Shown here: positions 12,753 to 25,700 of the stretch, one piece after another | Position numbering within the stretch: the first letter of the stretch is position 1 | Layout: each line of letters opens with the position of its first letter | From: Siphonodentalium dalli | Taxonomy: Eukaryota; Mollusca; Scaphopoda; Gadilida; Siphonodentaliidae | DNA length: 64,000 bases | Direction: 5' to 3' | Assembly (NCBI GenBank): GCA_032622095.1 | Contig: CP136064.1 | Coordinates: 148,182,864-148,246,863 of the forward strand | The notes under the pieces: model-generated | The model's database searches: none | Told to the model about the DNA's origin: nothing | Seen by the model: the letters and a program-made list of their open reading frames with translations, nothing else | Program-made: the position numbers and the translations under genes

Positions 12753-13679
12753 ATAATGTTATACAGACATAATATGATGGGGATGCTGGCCCCTATGACC
12801 ACTAAATCGTTCATATAAAAGAAATTAAGTTAGCCCTCATTTGAATGGTTTCACACATTACAATGTTTTACAAGTAGCTTGGGCACTAAAAGCCACAACC
12901 TTCAATGTTAATCTTCTAAGTGCTCTGGGCCCCTAAAATTCAATCAACCATGAAAATGTGAACAAATGGGAAAATAAGGTTCCTGGAAATACTAACATCT
13001 ACCATATTGATTTTCAAAACAAGTCATCACTTACAATAGTCATGTATATTTATCTGCCTGTTTCCCCATTGCATAGATAAATCATATTGGCTATCAGCTG
13101 TTGTTTTAATTTTGAAAGCACGTGTCTGAAGGGTTAATATATTTTTCAAAAATCAATTAATCAGTCAATACCAAAATTGATAGAAGTGAATAGTGTGCAA
13201 AGATACCCAATATATATTAAGAGATATGAGGAAGAGTCCATGTACATTATAGCATGTGTCTATGGAAACCTTGGAAAGGGTTAATTATTTTTGAAGCAAA
13301 TTAATGGAATTTAGAAGACACTTATATAGGTGAGGGGGCCCTTATCTCACCCTGTAATGAAATTTCAAGAATAGGAAAAACACCAGTCTTGTGCTGCCAT
13401 TAATCAATTTGACAGTTAGAATAAACAAACAGCCAGCCACCAGTGTTGTTTATCTTGCTTGACCCACCAGAGCTCTGTATCATATGTCATCACTCATTTC
13501 ATAACAGATTTCACTTGGAATGACAACATCTATAAAAATCCTCTCATATACTCTGGATGTTGGATGATCACATGGTAATTTATTGATATCATTATATTAC
13601 ATGAAACTATTGCAATAAAATCTTCATATTTTCAAAACAGGATATCACACCTAATTAATCGTATAAAACTAAAATAAAT

Positions 13680-13830
13680 GAAAGTGTCAATTTGTTTTTA
13701 TTATTAATTTTTTTTTTTTATTGTTATTAAAGTTCAAACAAAATTTAATATCTGTATATGCTAAATTTAGCAAGGAGCTAAATCTAAAAAAATTGAATTT
13801 TTTTTAATTATTTTTTTTCTCTCGAAAAAT
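13680..13830. other. A/T homopolymer-rich tract
   Basis: Long T and A runs precede the conserved 3' segment (GGTCATAACTCC onward) that type-A copies share at 13840-14142 and 48225-48625. Confidence 0.6.
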
Positions 13831-15024
13831 GGTCATAACTCCTTTAAAATTAATCGGATCAAACCCATATTCGGACTCGATCTGTATTTTGGGCTGTGAA
13901 ACTCACATACCAAATTTGGTTCCAATCAAAAATGTTTGAGTTATGGCAGAATGCGTGAATTCTAAGTTGAAAAAGGGCCATAACTCTGTAACAAAAACTC
14001 GGATCAAACCCAAATTCGATCGGATAGAAAATGTTTGAGTTATCGCATTACTCGTAAAGTGTCTACGGACAGACGGATGAACGACGAGTGGTCAATCCGG
14101 GCAACGACACTATGTTTACCATACTATGGTATGGGTAAACATAAAAAACACAAAATAAAGTTGCATTACTCAACCAGTTTCAAACAGCTTCAATTGATCT
14201 AGAAGATATTTGTGAAAAAATGTCATATTTTCAACATCAGGCAGCCATTTTGGTGGCCATCTTGGATGGTGAGTTTCAATTTTGGCCCAAAAAAGTGTCA
14301 TTATGTCTTAGCTTCACGAAAATATATACATTTGTACATTTGTATACATTTTACTAGATTTTCCCGCTATGACTCTTTTCATAAAACTGGCTCACTTATA
14401 GTTCTAGAAAATGGATCGTGTTGTGGGGGGGGGGGGGGGGCATGAGTATATATTTCTTAAGTTGGTCGTATCGTTTTAGGGATGTATTGGTTGTAATAGT
14501 GCAACGTTCCATGGGTGTACGCACATACACACACATGTTGGACGAATGCAATCATGTAAATAAAAATGATTTTTTACGTTTTGAGGGGTGACCCGATGAC
14601 CCCCTTCTTATCTTAAAACCCCAGGAAAAGTTGCTTCTTAAGTTGTGTTTTTATAATTAATAGTATATATCAAAGTACTTTGAGACCAAAAAGTATGGAT
14701 GTACGCGAAAGTGTAAAAAAAAGTAAAAAATCACATTTGGGACCCCCCTTCTTATCTGAAAACCCCAGGAAAATCCATTTCTTAAGTTGTGTTTCTTAAT
14801 CAGTACACTTAGGAGTATCATCAAACCAAAATTCATCGATGTATGCGGAAGTGTAAATAGAAGTGATTTTTGGCACTTTTTGGGGTTCAACTGCCACTAA
14901 ACCCCATGAATGCGCAACTTAAGAAATTGGTTTTTCAGAATGTTCCATTATTGGTACCAACTTTAGGGGGTCAAACCTTTTGTACGCAAAAGTGTAAATA
15001 GAACATATGCGGGCTCCCGAACTA

Positions 15025-16559
15025 ATATGACGTTTGCTTGCAATAGAGAATATTTAACCACTTTATCCAACACATAATTTTGCCCAGAATCAAAACTTCT
15101 GTGCTTGGTAACATATGTATTATATGCATGTGGAAATATTGTCTTAGAAGGAACCACATCAGGATTGTTTTTTCATTGAAAACTAATAGGATTAATTGAC
15201 TGGCTGCCGATTCTTGTGTCATTGTTCACGTTATCAAAAAATCCCAAACAAGCATTCAACACATATAAAATGCATAAGAAATGTATAGATATTGATATGG
15301 AGTCGCTGTCAACATGTTGACAGTTCCTATTCATCGCATTGGATTGCAAATAGTAGGGAATTTAATGCCCCCATTAGTTTTCACATGTACGTGATCAAGC
15401 TGGGTTACGTTTGTTGTCCACACTATCATAACATATATATTCTTAATTTATCGGTAATGTTTATCATTTAATGGAAACTTCATTGATGTTTGTTATGTTA
15501 ATGTCACCTTGAACTGAAACTCATAGGCAATAACTAGGGAAATAGCTAGATTAGAGATGTCGATTTGGAATCGGAGCCGACGTCTGGCATATATCCAATA
15601 CTTTGATGTCCTCTCTATTGGACAAAATTTTGGGGATCACATATATCCTGGTTAATGTTTTGGAGATCATGGGTACCAAAATCAATGTTTCAAGATCATG
15701 AGCGAAATTAGGTCATGCCAATGGGTGTACATAGTATAATTTGTCTGAAATCGATACGCATGTTTCGACAATGGCTTGGATGGCTTAATTGCCAAAATTT
15801 AGTCATATCCTAATATCACCCCTCAAGTATCGGTAATGTATGTATCATTCTCGTCCAAGAGTGATCTATGTGAAGACGATTTGCGAGGATGTTATACTTT
15901 TTTATTCATTGTCCAACGGGTGACAAAAATAGGGGTAGAACGTTCAAAGCACCTGTACTAAATTGCTCAAACCCATGGAACGTATGTATCATCCTATTTT
16001 ATAACCACCAACCTCACAAGTTAAGTTCGATCAAACGATGCTATAATAAGCCTCTGAGCAATTATATATAATATTGTCTGGAAGGTAGTTTAAATGAGAT
16101 TTAAGCATGTTCAATATAAATATTTTCTTGCGAAAATAAATTATCTCCGATACATTACGTATGTATCACAATCCTGGCTTCAAACAGTCAAGTCCCTGGT
16201 GCCAAGATATATTAGGCTTATACATGGTATTTATCTTCTAAATTTGACATTAAGACTCCATCGAAGACAGAAATGATAACGATATTGGAAATTGTCCCCA
16301 TTCAAGATAAATGAGAATGCTTAAACATATGAACCGTTGGCTGGCTTCAGTAACGTATCATAATTTCATATGTACCGGTATCATTTTGGACTGCTTTTGT
16401 TCTTAATCCAGGAAAATAGCAATGTATAGCAAAGTGAATATTTACCATACATCAAAACCCAACATGCATTCAACTTTACACAAGACATGTAGCTCTCTGT
16501 GTTTTGTTTCCTATTACAGGCTGGTTTCACTAATTTTACATCATAAATGAGAATGTCTA
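15025..16559. other. no supported gene
   Basis: AT-rich unique-looking sequence with scattered short ORFs only. No repeat in this window matches it. Confidence 0.4.
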
Positions 16560-16672
16560 ACTTGACTAGTTTTTGAAGATAACCATACTCAGTATCTGAT
16601 GGCATTTCATGCTCTTCCTCATTATCTTCACTCAGATCAGGCTTGTATGGAACATTGTAGTCTTCATCATCT
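16560..16672 (-). pseudogene. partial duplicate of zinc-finger gene exon 6
   Basis: On the minus strand this encodes an acidic segment closely matching the parent exon at 18714-18812, including the shared run EMPSDTEY and an in-frame single-residue insertion within DLS-DNEEE. Beyond about 16560 the frame drifts into unrelated codons and stops. The upstream edge (TCAGTAAG before ATGATGAAG) could act as an acceptor, but no partner exon is seen. It is read as a duplicated exon piece, not an active exon. Confidence 0.7.
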
Positions 16673-17035
16673 TACTGATAAACCACTAAATATTTTACTG
16701 ATAAATCACATACATGTATTTCACACACACAGTGTACTATGGATAGCATATATATGATTTTTCAGTATCATATAATTTCAGGTAGTGCAATGTAATTTTT
16801 ATATCGTATTAAATTAGTTTATATGAATAACTAAAATTCCCACTACATTTTCTGGCTATTACTAGACAGTGGTGGTAGGTATCATAGTCCATGATATGTG
16901 CACAAACAAATAAAAAAACAATTGTTTGACCTTGGGCTTGAATTTTAAATGTATCCCATTAAGGTGATTTCTCAAGACTGGTTTTGCTGTAGGTGAAAAA
17001 TATATAAATAAGCAAAATTTACACATAACTTGAGA

Positions 17036-19797
17036 TTACTCTTGATTAGCGTCAAGCATATCAGATGTTTGTTCAGTTGTCACGGTCATGCTGACTAGTT
17101 CCTGTGAAGCTTGGCTGTCTTCCAACTGAGGAACAGCACGGCATGTAGCCACATGGTCCTGAGCTTCTTCTAAATTGTGAAACGTCGCTTTACATTCACT
17201 GCACATAAACATCTCAGAGTCATTAATCTGCTGCTCAGTCAACTCAGTCTGCGATATAGCATCCAAATCGATACTAGCACCGTCTTCTGCAATCTCATGA
17301 ATGAAGTAAGTCGGGTCCTGTTCCTCTAATCCATCACCATCAATCTCCAAATCTGGGCCCTCAATTTTGATTTTAACAAGCTGCTCGTACCCTTCAGGTA
17401 TTGTGACTGTTGGTTTTTGCAGCTTATTGTATGAATTAGGCCCTCGGCATTTTGGTGTGTGTTTCAATAAAGATCCTTTAGATGGAAAAGCTTTCTCACA
17501 TCGGGTACATATATGATCACTGATGCCTGTGTGAATGATCATATGCTTCATTAATTTGTCATTGAACTTAAAGGACTTGCCACAGAATATGCATGGAAAA
17601 TCCTTCTCACTTTTATGAACATATGCAATATGTTTCTTCAATGTTTGCCGATTTGAATAGGCCTTCCCACAATCATTGCATTGGTGAGGTCGTGAACCTG
17701 TATGAATATTCATGTGTTCCAAGAAGTTGCATTTTGCAAGAAATTTCTTGCCACAAACACTGCATATATAGCGAAACCTTTTATTGTCATCTTTGAGATG
17801 AATATTCATGTGGTCCTTCAGAGTGTTCTTTTCCATGAATAAACGACCGCAAACATCACAAGCATGGGATTTAACCCCATCGTGACGCTTTAAATGTGTG
17901 CGTAAATATCGATGATGCTTGAATGTTTTTCCACATTTTTCACAAGTCGCCATTTTGTTAAGTTTGTGTACAGCTTGAATGTGAGTTGACAAATTTGATT
18001 CATTCATTTCCATTCCACATGTTGGACAAGCTTTTTTTCCTTTTTCTTTAGGCTTGGTAAAAATCTTTACTTGTTTGTTAGTTTTTGGAATTCCATGGGC
18101 AAAGCTTCGATGCCAGGATAATTTTGCTTCAGAATCGAACTCTCGATAACAGAGGTCACATTTTTGCTGCTCAACAAATGGTTGTGGGCCATGTCTGCAA
18201 TTTATATGGTTGATAAGAAATCCTTTGTTACTGAATTGTTTACAGCAAATATCACAACGATATGGATTCTCAACATTGTGAACAGCTTTCAAATGATGAG
18301 TCAATTCTGAGAATGAATTGGCCTCCAAATTGCAATCATCACAACTGAAGTCACTTAAATTTTTCGGTTCAAGGAAATTAATTTTTGTTTGTGGTCCGTG
18401 ATCACAGTCTAGATGCTGCTCCAACTTGAACATGTCGGAAAATTCGAAACAACACAAATCACACCGTAGTAACGTTTCAACACTGTGAACATCCTTCATA
18501 TGTTGAGAGATCTCCGAAAAATGAATACTAGTGAAATCACACTTCCCACATGGATAGTCAGTTTCTCCATTCAGCGAACCAATGTCATCATTTTCTTTCT
18601 TGATATGAACAGAGATATTTTTTTTAGTTGAAGTTTCTCTCATTATAATTGTAGGTAGTTCCAGATTGTTGTGTGTAACTCCTGCTCTATTGTAGAACTT
18701 GTCTATTTTTTTAGCATAATTATACTCAGTATCTGATGGCATTTCCTGCTCTTCCTCATTGTCACTCAGATCAGGCTTGTATGGAACATCGTAGTCTTCA
18801 TCATCTATCGCCTCACCAGTTGTGTCCTCCTCTGAAGACATAAACTCTGCAGAAGACAAGGCTGCTTGATCTACTGCAGAACCCTTCATAAATTTAGAGT
18901 TTTCTGCTGTAATTGTAGCTTTTCTAACACTGTCACACTTTACAATATCAGATTTTCGTTGCGTATTTCCAAGCCCTGGTTTTGAAGGTTTTACAGCGCC
19001 TGATTCTGCTTCTGGTATTTCTGTCTCTGCTAGGAATGTTTCTACTAATTGTTGATTTCTTGTTGAAGTAATTTTTGATACAATTTTGTCCCTCTGCTGA
19101 AGTGATTTGAGAGACCGGTCAGCTTTACCAGACAACAAAGCTTTGAAATCCAGAGCTTTACCTCTCGTCCTTCGTGCTGTACATGATTCTCCAAAAACAT
19201 CAGTGATCTGACCTTCATTCTCTGAGGAAAGTTTGTCATTGGCAGAAGCCACTAATGTTGATGGCTTTGATGTATCATTTGGCTTTATGTTCCCGGGTCT
19301 GCCTCTTCCTCTACGTTTCAGAGGTGGAACAGCTTGTTTTGTCTCTTCAGCAGAAACTCTTTTCCTTGGACATTCTGTCTCCTCTTGTATGTCTTCCTCG
19401 ATATTCTGTGATTTTCTAGTTGAACAAGACTCACTTATGTTCAATGATGTTTCACCTTCCAGCAACATTCTGCGATTCTGTTGGGTTTTCTCAAAACATC
19501 TCTTACTTTTCCTAACTCTACCTAACTCTTCCTTGATACTATCTGCGGCTTCTGCTTTTGTTTCACGATGTGATTTCAACTCATTTTTCTGATTATTAGT
19601 GAATGCCTCCATAAGATGGTTTGGCAGTGGTGTGCCTTGTTCTGGCTGGTTCACAACAATGAATGATGCAATAGAGGCAGTCTGGCAACTGATGTCCTTA
19701 TATGTCTGAACATCCTGCTTCTCTATCTCCATGTCTAACATGGGTAGTCTTTGAGGATCCGTCTGACAAGCTCGAACAATGGATTTAACTTCATCAT
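17036..19797 (-). CDS. zinc-finger gene, exon 6: AT-hook-like patch and 13 zinc fingers
   Basis: This is the terminal coding exon of about 920 residues. The acceptor is TTTTCAG|ATGATGAAG at 19798-19800, and its first two bases complete a codon begun in exon 5. It opens with a polar linker and has an AT-hook-like KRRGRGRPG about 143-150 residues after the internal Met at 19741, then an acidic stretch. Fingers begin about residue 397 from that Met. There are eleven C2H2 fingers, including YPCGKC, LRCDLC, YRCDIC, HACDVC, YICSVC and FPCIFC, plus two C2HC types (HICTRC...TPKC and FMCSEC...VATC). Some classic TG-type linkers occur (HTGSRP, HTGISD). The family suggests nuclear DNA binding and transcriptional control; target and orthologue are not recognised. 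Stop TAA is at 17036-17038. Confidence 0.93.
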
Positions 19798-22700
19798 CTG
19801 AAAAGATATGTGTATCAAGATACTTTATGCCAAGTCTGACAACCCATGATTAATATATTTGTATGAACGGACAAAAAATTCAACATATCCAGATAAACAA
19901 AGGAAAATAACTCTAAAATGAAAAATGCAAACCAAAGTGGTTGACAGTTCATTCAAAGCCCTACTCAGGCGGACAGGCAGTATTTCCGGATATACAATAT
20001 TAATAATTGTAAAACAAGAGAATGTGAACAACACGTTTGACTCTTCGTTGAAAGCTCTTATCCTTATGATGATGAACATCCCAAAAAATTTCATCAAGAT
20101 ACTACAGTATAACCCATGGCTGAGAAGACAGGAAGACAACAAAAATCAACATTTCTAGATAAACAAAGATGAACAAGACAGTTAATGACTGTGGGGTCGC
20201 TCACCAGACTGTAAAGCCAGAGAAGACTGGGACTCTGAAGACTACAATAGTTCAGTATGTTGTTATAACGTAATTAATTTTTCAAAATTTTAATCTAAAA
20301 CAAAAAAAATGAGCAAGGAATAAAATGTAAAAAAAAAATGTTTCTTTAAAAAAAATGTTTTTGTGGTTAAATTGAGCAAGAATTTAAATCTAAAAAAAAT
20401 CTTAAATTAATTTTTTTTTTTAAAGATCATTGACCCTGGCTCTGCCCATGTTTGCCCCAGTGACCCCCATTTTTCAAATCTGAACCCCAGTAAACCAAGG
20501 ACCCTCCATACCAAATATAAGCCTAAAAGGCCCAATGGTTCTTAAGAAGTTGTTTTAAGAATTACTATGGCGGGAAAGAGTTATGGTCCTGGCTTTGCAA
20601 CTATTTCACATGGTGACCTCATTTTAACAAATCTGAACCCCAGTAAACCAAGGACCCTCCATACCAAATATAAGCTTAATAGGCCCAATGGTTCTTAAGA
20701 AGTTGTTTTAAAAATTACTATGGAGGGAAATAGTTATGGCCCTGGTGACCTCATTTTAACAAATCTGAATATGAGTCACCTAGGGAACATCCACACCATA
20801 TATGAACCCATTCGGTCTTATGTGTCTGGAGAAGATGTTCAAACAATTTTTGATGGACGATGGAAGAGTGATGACTATACCCGGTACCTCCACCGGAATC
20901 TTTGTCTCAGGTGAGCTTAAAACTATAATCAGTACCAATCTTGAACTCAACAACTCAAATCTCATGGAAGGGGTTAAAGTTTTTGGAGTTATTAGCTCAT
21001 TCTTAAACTTATAAAGCTGTCTATTAGAAAGAGTCTCAATCAACAAAAGATGGTCCACACAAACTACAGAACCATTCATAGGGTAGAAATTAAAGTGTTA
21101 AAACTATAAATGACAGACCCACCATTTGAACAAAGTAATAGTTTATATGAGTAGAGACAGAATGCTCCTGGGAATACATTTGACACTCAATTTCAAAATT
21201 AATTACCAAAACAAAACCTCACTGGTCTGGCTAGAGAGAGAGCTGTGTGCTTGTTGATACTGCACTGTCAGATTTGACATGTGGATAATTATCAACAAAG
21301 CAGAATGGTATGCTGACTTGTAGCATTAATTTCACTGTAAGAGATAGCATTCTAACATATGCACAGGGTGTATTGTATTGTGACTGTGAAATAAATTTGA
21401 AACAAGTGTTTGATAACAGGGATGCTAGAAGCACCAATGGGCAAGGGAGAGTGGCTTCTTTAATATTTGTGTCTTTAATAATTAACTTTAAAAAAATAAA
21501 TTATTATTGAAATAAATACAAAAAAAAGTTTTTTAATTTTAAATTTTTTGTGTTTGTTTTTTTCAATTGAGCAAGAAAGTGCAATCTAAATTTTTTTTTT
21601 AGTTATGTCTCCGCCCACATTTGACCCAACGACCTCATTTGAAAAAATCTGAACCCCAGTCACCCAAGGACCCTTCATACAAATTATGAACCCATTCGGC
21701 CCGATGCTACTTGAGAAGAAGTCGTTTTAAGAATTACTATGGAGGGAAAGAGTTATGTGCCTGACTTTGAAACTAATTGACCCAGTGACCTCATGTGAAC
21801 AAATCTGAATGCCAGTCACCTAGGGAACATCCACACCGAATATGAACCCATTCAGCCTTATGGGTCCAGAGAAGAAGATGTTTAAAGAATTGTTGACGGA
21901 CGACGGACGAGGAGTGATGACTATAGCTCCACCGGAGACTTCGTCTCAGGTGAGCTAAAAACTTTAGAATGGAAAACCCATACAAAACAATTGAACACTC
22001 CTCTGTATGTCCTTATAGCGGTGAACATCCATACCAAATTTCATTGAGATCAGACAACCTGTAGATGAGATATCTGCTCAGATGGATGGATGGAGGATCG
22101 GATGCAATAATCCAGTATACCCACCATTTCCTTTGGGCATGGGGGTATGACTATGTCATTATGCTCACCGATAGATACGCCAAACTTTCTAACAAGCTCC
22201 TGATGTGGGGCTAAACTCTGCAGCTCCTGTAAAAAGGAAATAACCATAGTAAACTATTTTGATTAGAATGATGAGTTCAATCACACAAAATAGGTAATTT
22301 TTACTGGATCTTGATACTACATGTATAGTCAAAGCACTGAATTATTTTTTCCCAGAAACGTTTTCATTATTTTATGGAACATTTGCAGGAAAAAATAAAT
22401 TCAGTAACAACAAAAAATTAGATTAGCATTGGCTTAGCCAACAAGAACTTGGATTACTGCACATCCATCAGTGTAAATTGTTCTCAAACAATCTCACCAT
22501 GACTAACACGTGGCATGGCATCAATCTATTTAGAAGTGTTTGGTCTACTTAAAAACTGTTAATTACAGCTAAAAGAATCTATGAGAATAGCTAACAAGAT
22601 ATAGTTAGGCCAAAAAAACAAACTTGTCTGCTTCCGATTTCTTGAGTAAAAAGATCAAGGTAGGCAGATAGGAAAAAAAATATATTTATGGCAATTTTTT

Positions 22701-25700
22701 TTTTTTTTTCAAATCCATCTATAATGCACCAATTCTAAAAACAAGATAAAAGTTGGTATTCTCAATACATTTGTATCCAGTTGCTGAAGTTTCTGACAGA
22801 AACTAGTTTTATATCTGACAATATACCCAGAATATGCACCGGAGCGATCTGAGTTCCAAGAAGGGACATGAAAGGACAATCTCCCGTGGCTCATGGCACA
22901 ATGTTGCGCAATACTGTACATGACAACATTGATACTATCGGCGTTGCTGGCAAAAGTCAAGACAACTTCCGTGCCATCATGTTGACATTGCATTTTCACC
23001 TGGCCGTGCGACTCTCAGAACAGAACCGATTTATTCCTGAGATTCATCTGCAACCACAAATACATGTATTTTAAAAGAAGTAAATCATTTTTTTTGAAAA
23101 TTCCATCTAAAATTATTGCTGCTTAATGTAAACATAGTATATATTTAGTGATACTGATGTGTTTTACTTGTCAATTACACGAATAAAAAAAAAAAAAAAA
23201 AAATTTAATTTTAGAAAACAAATCCAGGTCGGCCCATTTCGGCAGGTAGGTAGGGAAACTGGAAACAATGATATCGTTTTTTTTTTGCCTTACTATGCCC
23301 CCGTAATGAAGCAACTTGTGAGAAAATTTATACCCTGACCTCCAATAATTTGTAACGTTGCGTTTCATGAAGTTTTTTTAAATATAAAATAATTTCATGA
23401 ACAAGACAGTCAATGACTGTGGGGTCGCTCACCAGACTGCAAAGACTGATAAGACTGGGACTCTGGGGACCACAACAGTCAGAACTTTTCATAATCACTT
23501 TAAAAGAAGTAGATCTAAACAGGATATGTGGCTAGAGAGACTTCACATATGTAGATTGGTGAACATCCACCTTGAAATTACCAACTGTACACTACTGATC
23601 ACCCCCCCTCCTCCAGCTCAACAAGTCCCCTCCCGACCGGGCTCCAGACTCCCAAGTCTTAGGTTGGAATTTCACAACCGACAACTTTCTCAATTGTTGG
23701 AAATTTACAATCTCACAAGCACCTTTTTATAAAACCATTTAGAACTGTTTGAATCCCAATTATCCATGGACCCAAAACATCATACATGTATGTCAGATTA
23801 ATCAGTCAGGTAGTTCCAAGGTAGATGTTTTAATGAATTTGGTATTTCAATGATTTTATTAGACACAAAAGTGTTAACTCCCCATAGCCCCGTCATTTCT
23901 TAACAGATTGACCTCATGTTAACAAATCTGAATCTCAGTCACTAAAGGATCCTACATACTATATGTAAGCTAAATAGACCAACCTCTCTTGAGAAGACAT
24001 TTTAAGAATTACTATAGAGACATAGTTATATCCCTGGTCCCACCCTATTTAACCTGGTGACCCCATCTGAATAAATTTGAATCCCAGACACCAAAGAACC
24101 CTTCATACTATCAGTAAAATAGACCTGATGGTCCTTGTGAAGGAAGTATATTAAGAGGGAAACTGTCCTTCGCTTGGCTCCTATTTGACCAGGTGACCCC
24201 ATTTAAAAAAATCTGAATTACAGTCAAACAAGAACATTCCATGCTAAATAAGCCAACTAGTTGTTGGCTCTTGCAAACATATTTTAAGAATTACTATGTG
24301 GTGAAATAAGTTATGTCTCTGTCTCTGGCTCTGCCCTTATTCGACTTTGTGATCCCATTTTCACAAATCTGTCACCCAAGGTAATTTCATACCAAATATA
24401 AGCAAAATAGGCCATTTGATTCTTGCATAGAAGACATATCATGAATTACTATGGAGAGAAAGAGTAATGTAGCTGACATTGCAGCTACTTGACCTGGTGA
24501 CCCTGATTGAACAAATCTGAATCACACATCACCAAAGGAGCCTCAATATTAAATATGAGCTAAATAGAGCTGGTGGTTCTATCAAAGAACAATTTTCAAG
24601 TTATGCCAAATATGTTCTAGTGAAGTGGTGGATATCGGCGTGTTAAATGTCCTGTTGAAAGATTTGAACAATACATATGATAGATTGTTGTTGTAATTGG
24701 GAATTAATGACCTCTAGCAGATCTCCAGGGAATGTTTATAAAAATGTCAGATTTCACTTGACATGTGTAGGCATACCCCGCATACAGTTAGAGCCAAAGT
24801 AAATGCTTCCTGTCAATGATTCCTGTCAAGAAATTGAGTAAATATTATTTTTGGGACCAGGGTGGCAGAAGCAGTGAACTTGAGTAAAGGGCCAGGGGGG
24901 GGGGGGGGGGGGGTCACAATAATATATATATATATATATATATAAAGTGAAAAATGACATTACATGATGGAAATGATTTGTAAAATAAAAACAATTTGCA
25001 ATCACTGGCCACAGACCTCGATAAGCAAATTCCTCGCCATGGTAATCTCATACAGAGTTCCTGAGATAGTGTGCGTTCGATTCTCCATCCCGGGTATCCA
25101 TGCCCAGTGCGCTCCGGCCTCCCAACATACATTGTTAAGCACATCATCAATGGCTGTCAGTTCTGATAAAGCATTTACCAGATCTGATGATAACACAGCA
25201 TTCACTTCATCAAACATCTGGCATGTGTTCTGAAAACAAAGCAGATTTATGAAAATTGGGGGTACCGGGTATGGTGTATGACGTGCGTGAATAGTGTGAG
25301 TGGGAAGTTCTGGTGCATTCAACAACTTGTATAAAATATTATTATTCTTGTAAGACTTAATTTAATTCTTCATTATAAACAGCTCTCTAGACCATGATTA
25401 TTTAGTCTAATGATATTAACTCTATTGGATATTTTGTATATTTGTCATTTCACGCGCCTTGTAAAATAACCTGATCAATTGCCTCCGAATATGTGATTCG
25501 TAGGAGTCATTGGCACTAACTTGAAGCAGGTATCCAATCTGGCAATTTGTGTGGTTAGTTTGGTGTCTGCAAGCTCTCATTGCGTACTATGCATTCAAAC
25601 TGGGGCTGATACATATGACTTGAACATGTCACACACCATAGAGATATCTTAAAACCACTTTATCTGTCTTGACACTATGCACTGCTTTAACAAGTTTTTA

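Larger units (their letters stand above)
10442..14142 (+). mobile_element. HINE-like (Helentron-type) non-autonomous element, type A
   Basis: The 5' end CGAGAGGCCGATCACGATCGG contains a short hairpin (CCGATC-AC-GATCGG). The 3' end contains the hairpin GTTTACCATAC/GTATGGGTAAAC (14114-14140). The same 5' end opens elements at about 47287 and 58924, and the same 3' end closes the copy at 48625, while interiors differ. It interrupts the right palindrome arm, and the uninterrupted counterpart is at about 6175-6185. Comparison gives an insertion into an A-run (ATAT-AAAAAA-CAC) with at most an AA duplication. Insertion into A/T runs with end hairpins and a tandem-repeat core fits pearl/HINE elements. 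The superfamily call is inference. Confidence 0.65.
5596..15024. mobile_element. giant interrupted palindrome (foldback element) with nested insertion
   Basis: The left arm runs from 5596 to 8844. It reads as the reverse complement of 8882-10441 joined to 14143-15024. Outer ends match: TTTGGGAGCCCGCATATG on the left and CATATGCGGGCTCCCGAA on the right. The arms meet at a 16-bp stem (GGCTATCcCTTTCCAC, 8829-8844, against 8882-8897) with a loop of about 37 bases. Arm lengths differ because the minisatellite near the centre has more units on the left and because a HINE-like element split the right arm. I could not define a convincing target duplication; TA is possible. No transposase ORF is present, so it is non-autonomous. 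Confidence 0.8.

Noticed and set aside
5588-15030. Target duplication ATAT for the giant palindrome
   Set aside because: The flanks are TA-rich and the match shifts by a base; TA or ATAT cannot be told from chance.
23397-23732. Repeated 111-122 codon ORFs at 23397, 32128 and 53505
   Set aside because: They are the shared leader of the HINE-like family; frames differ in start and end among copies.
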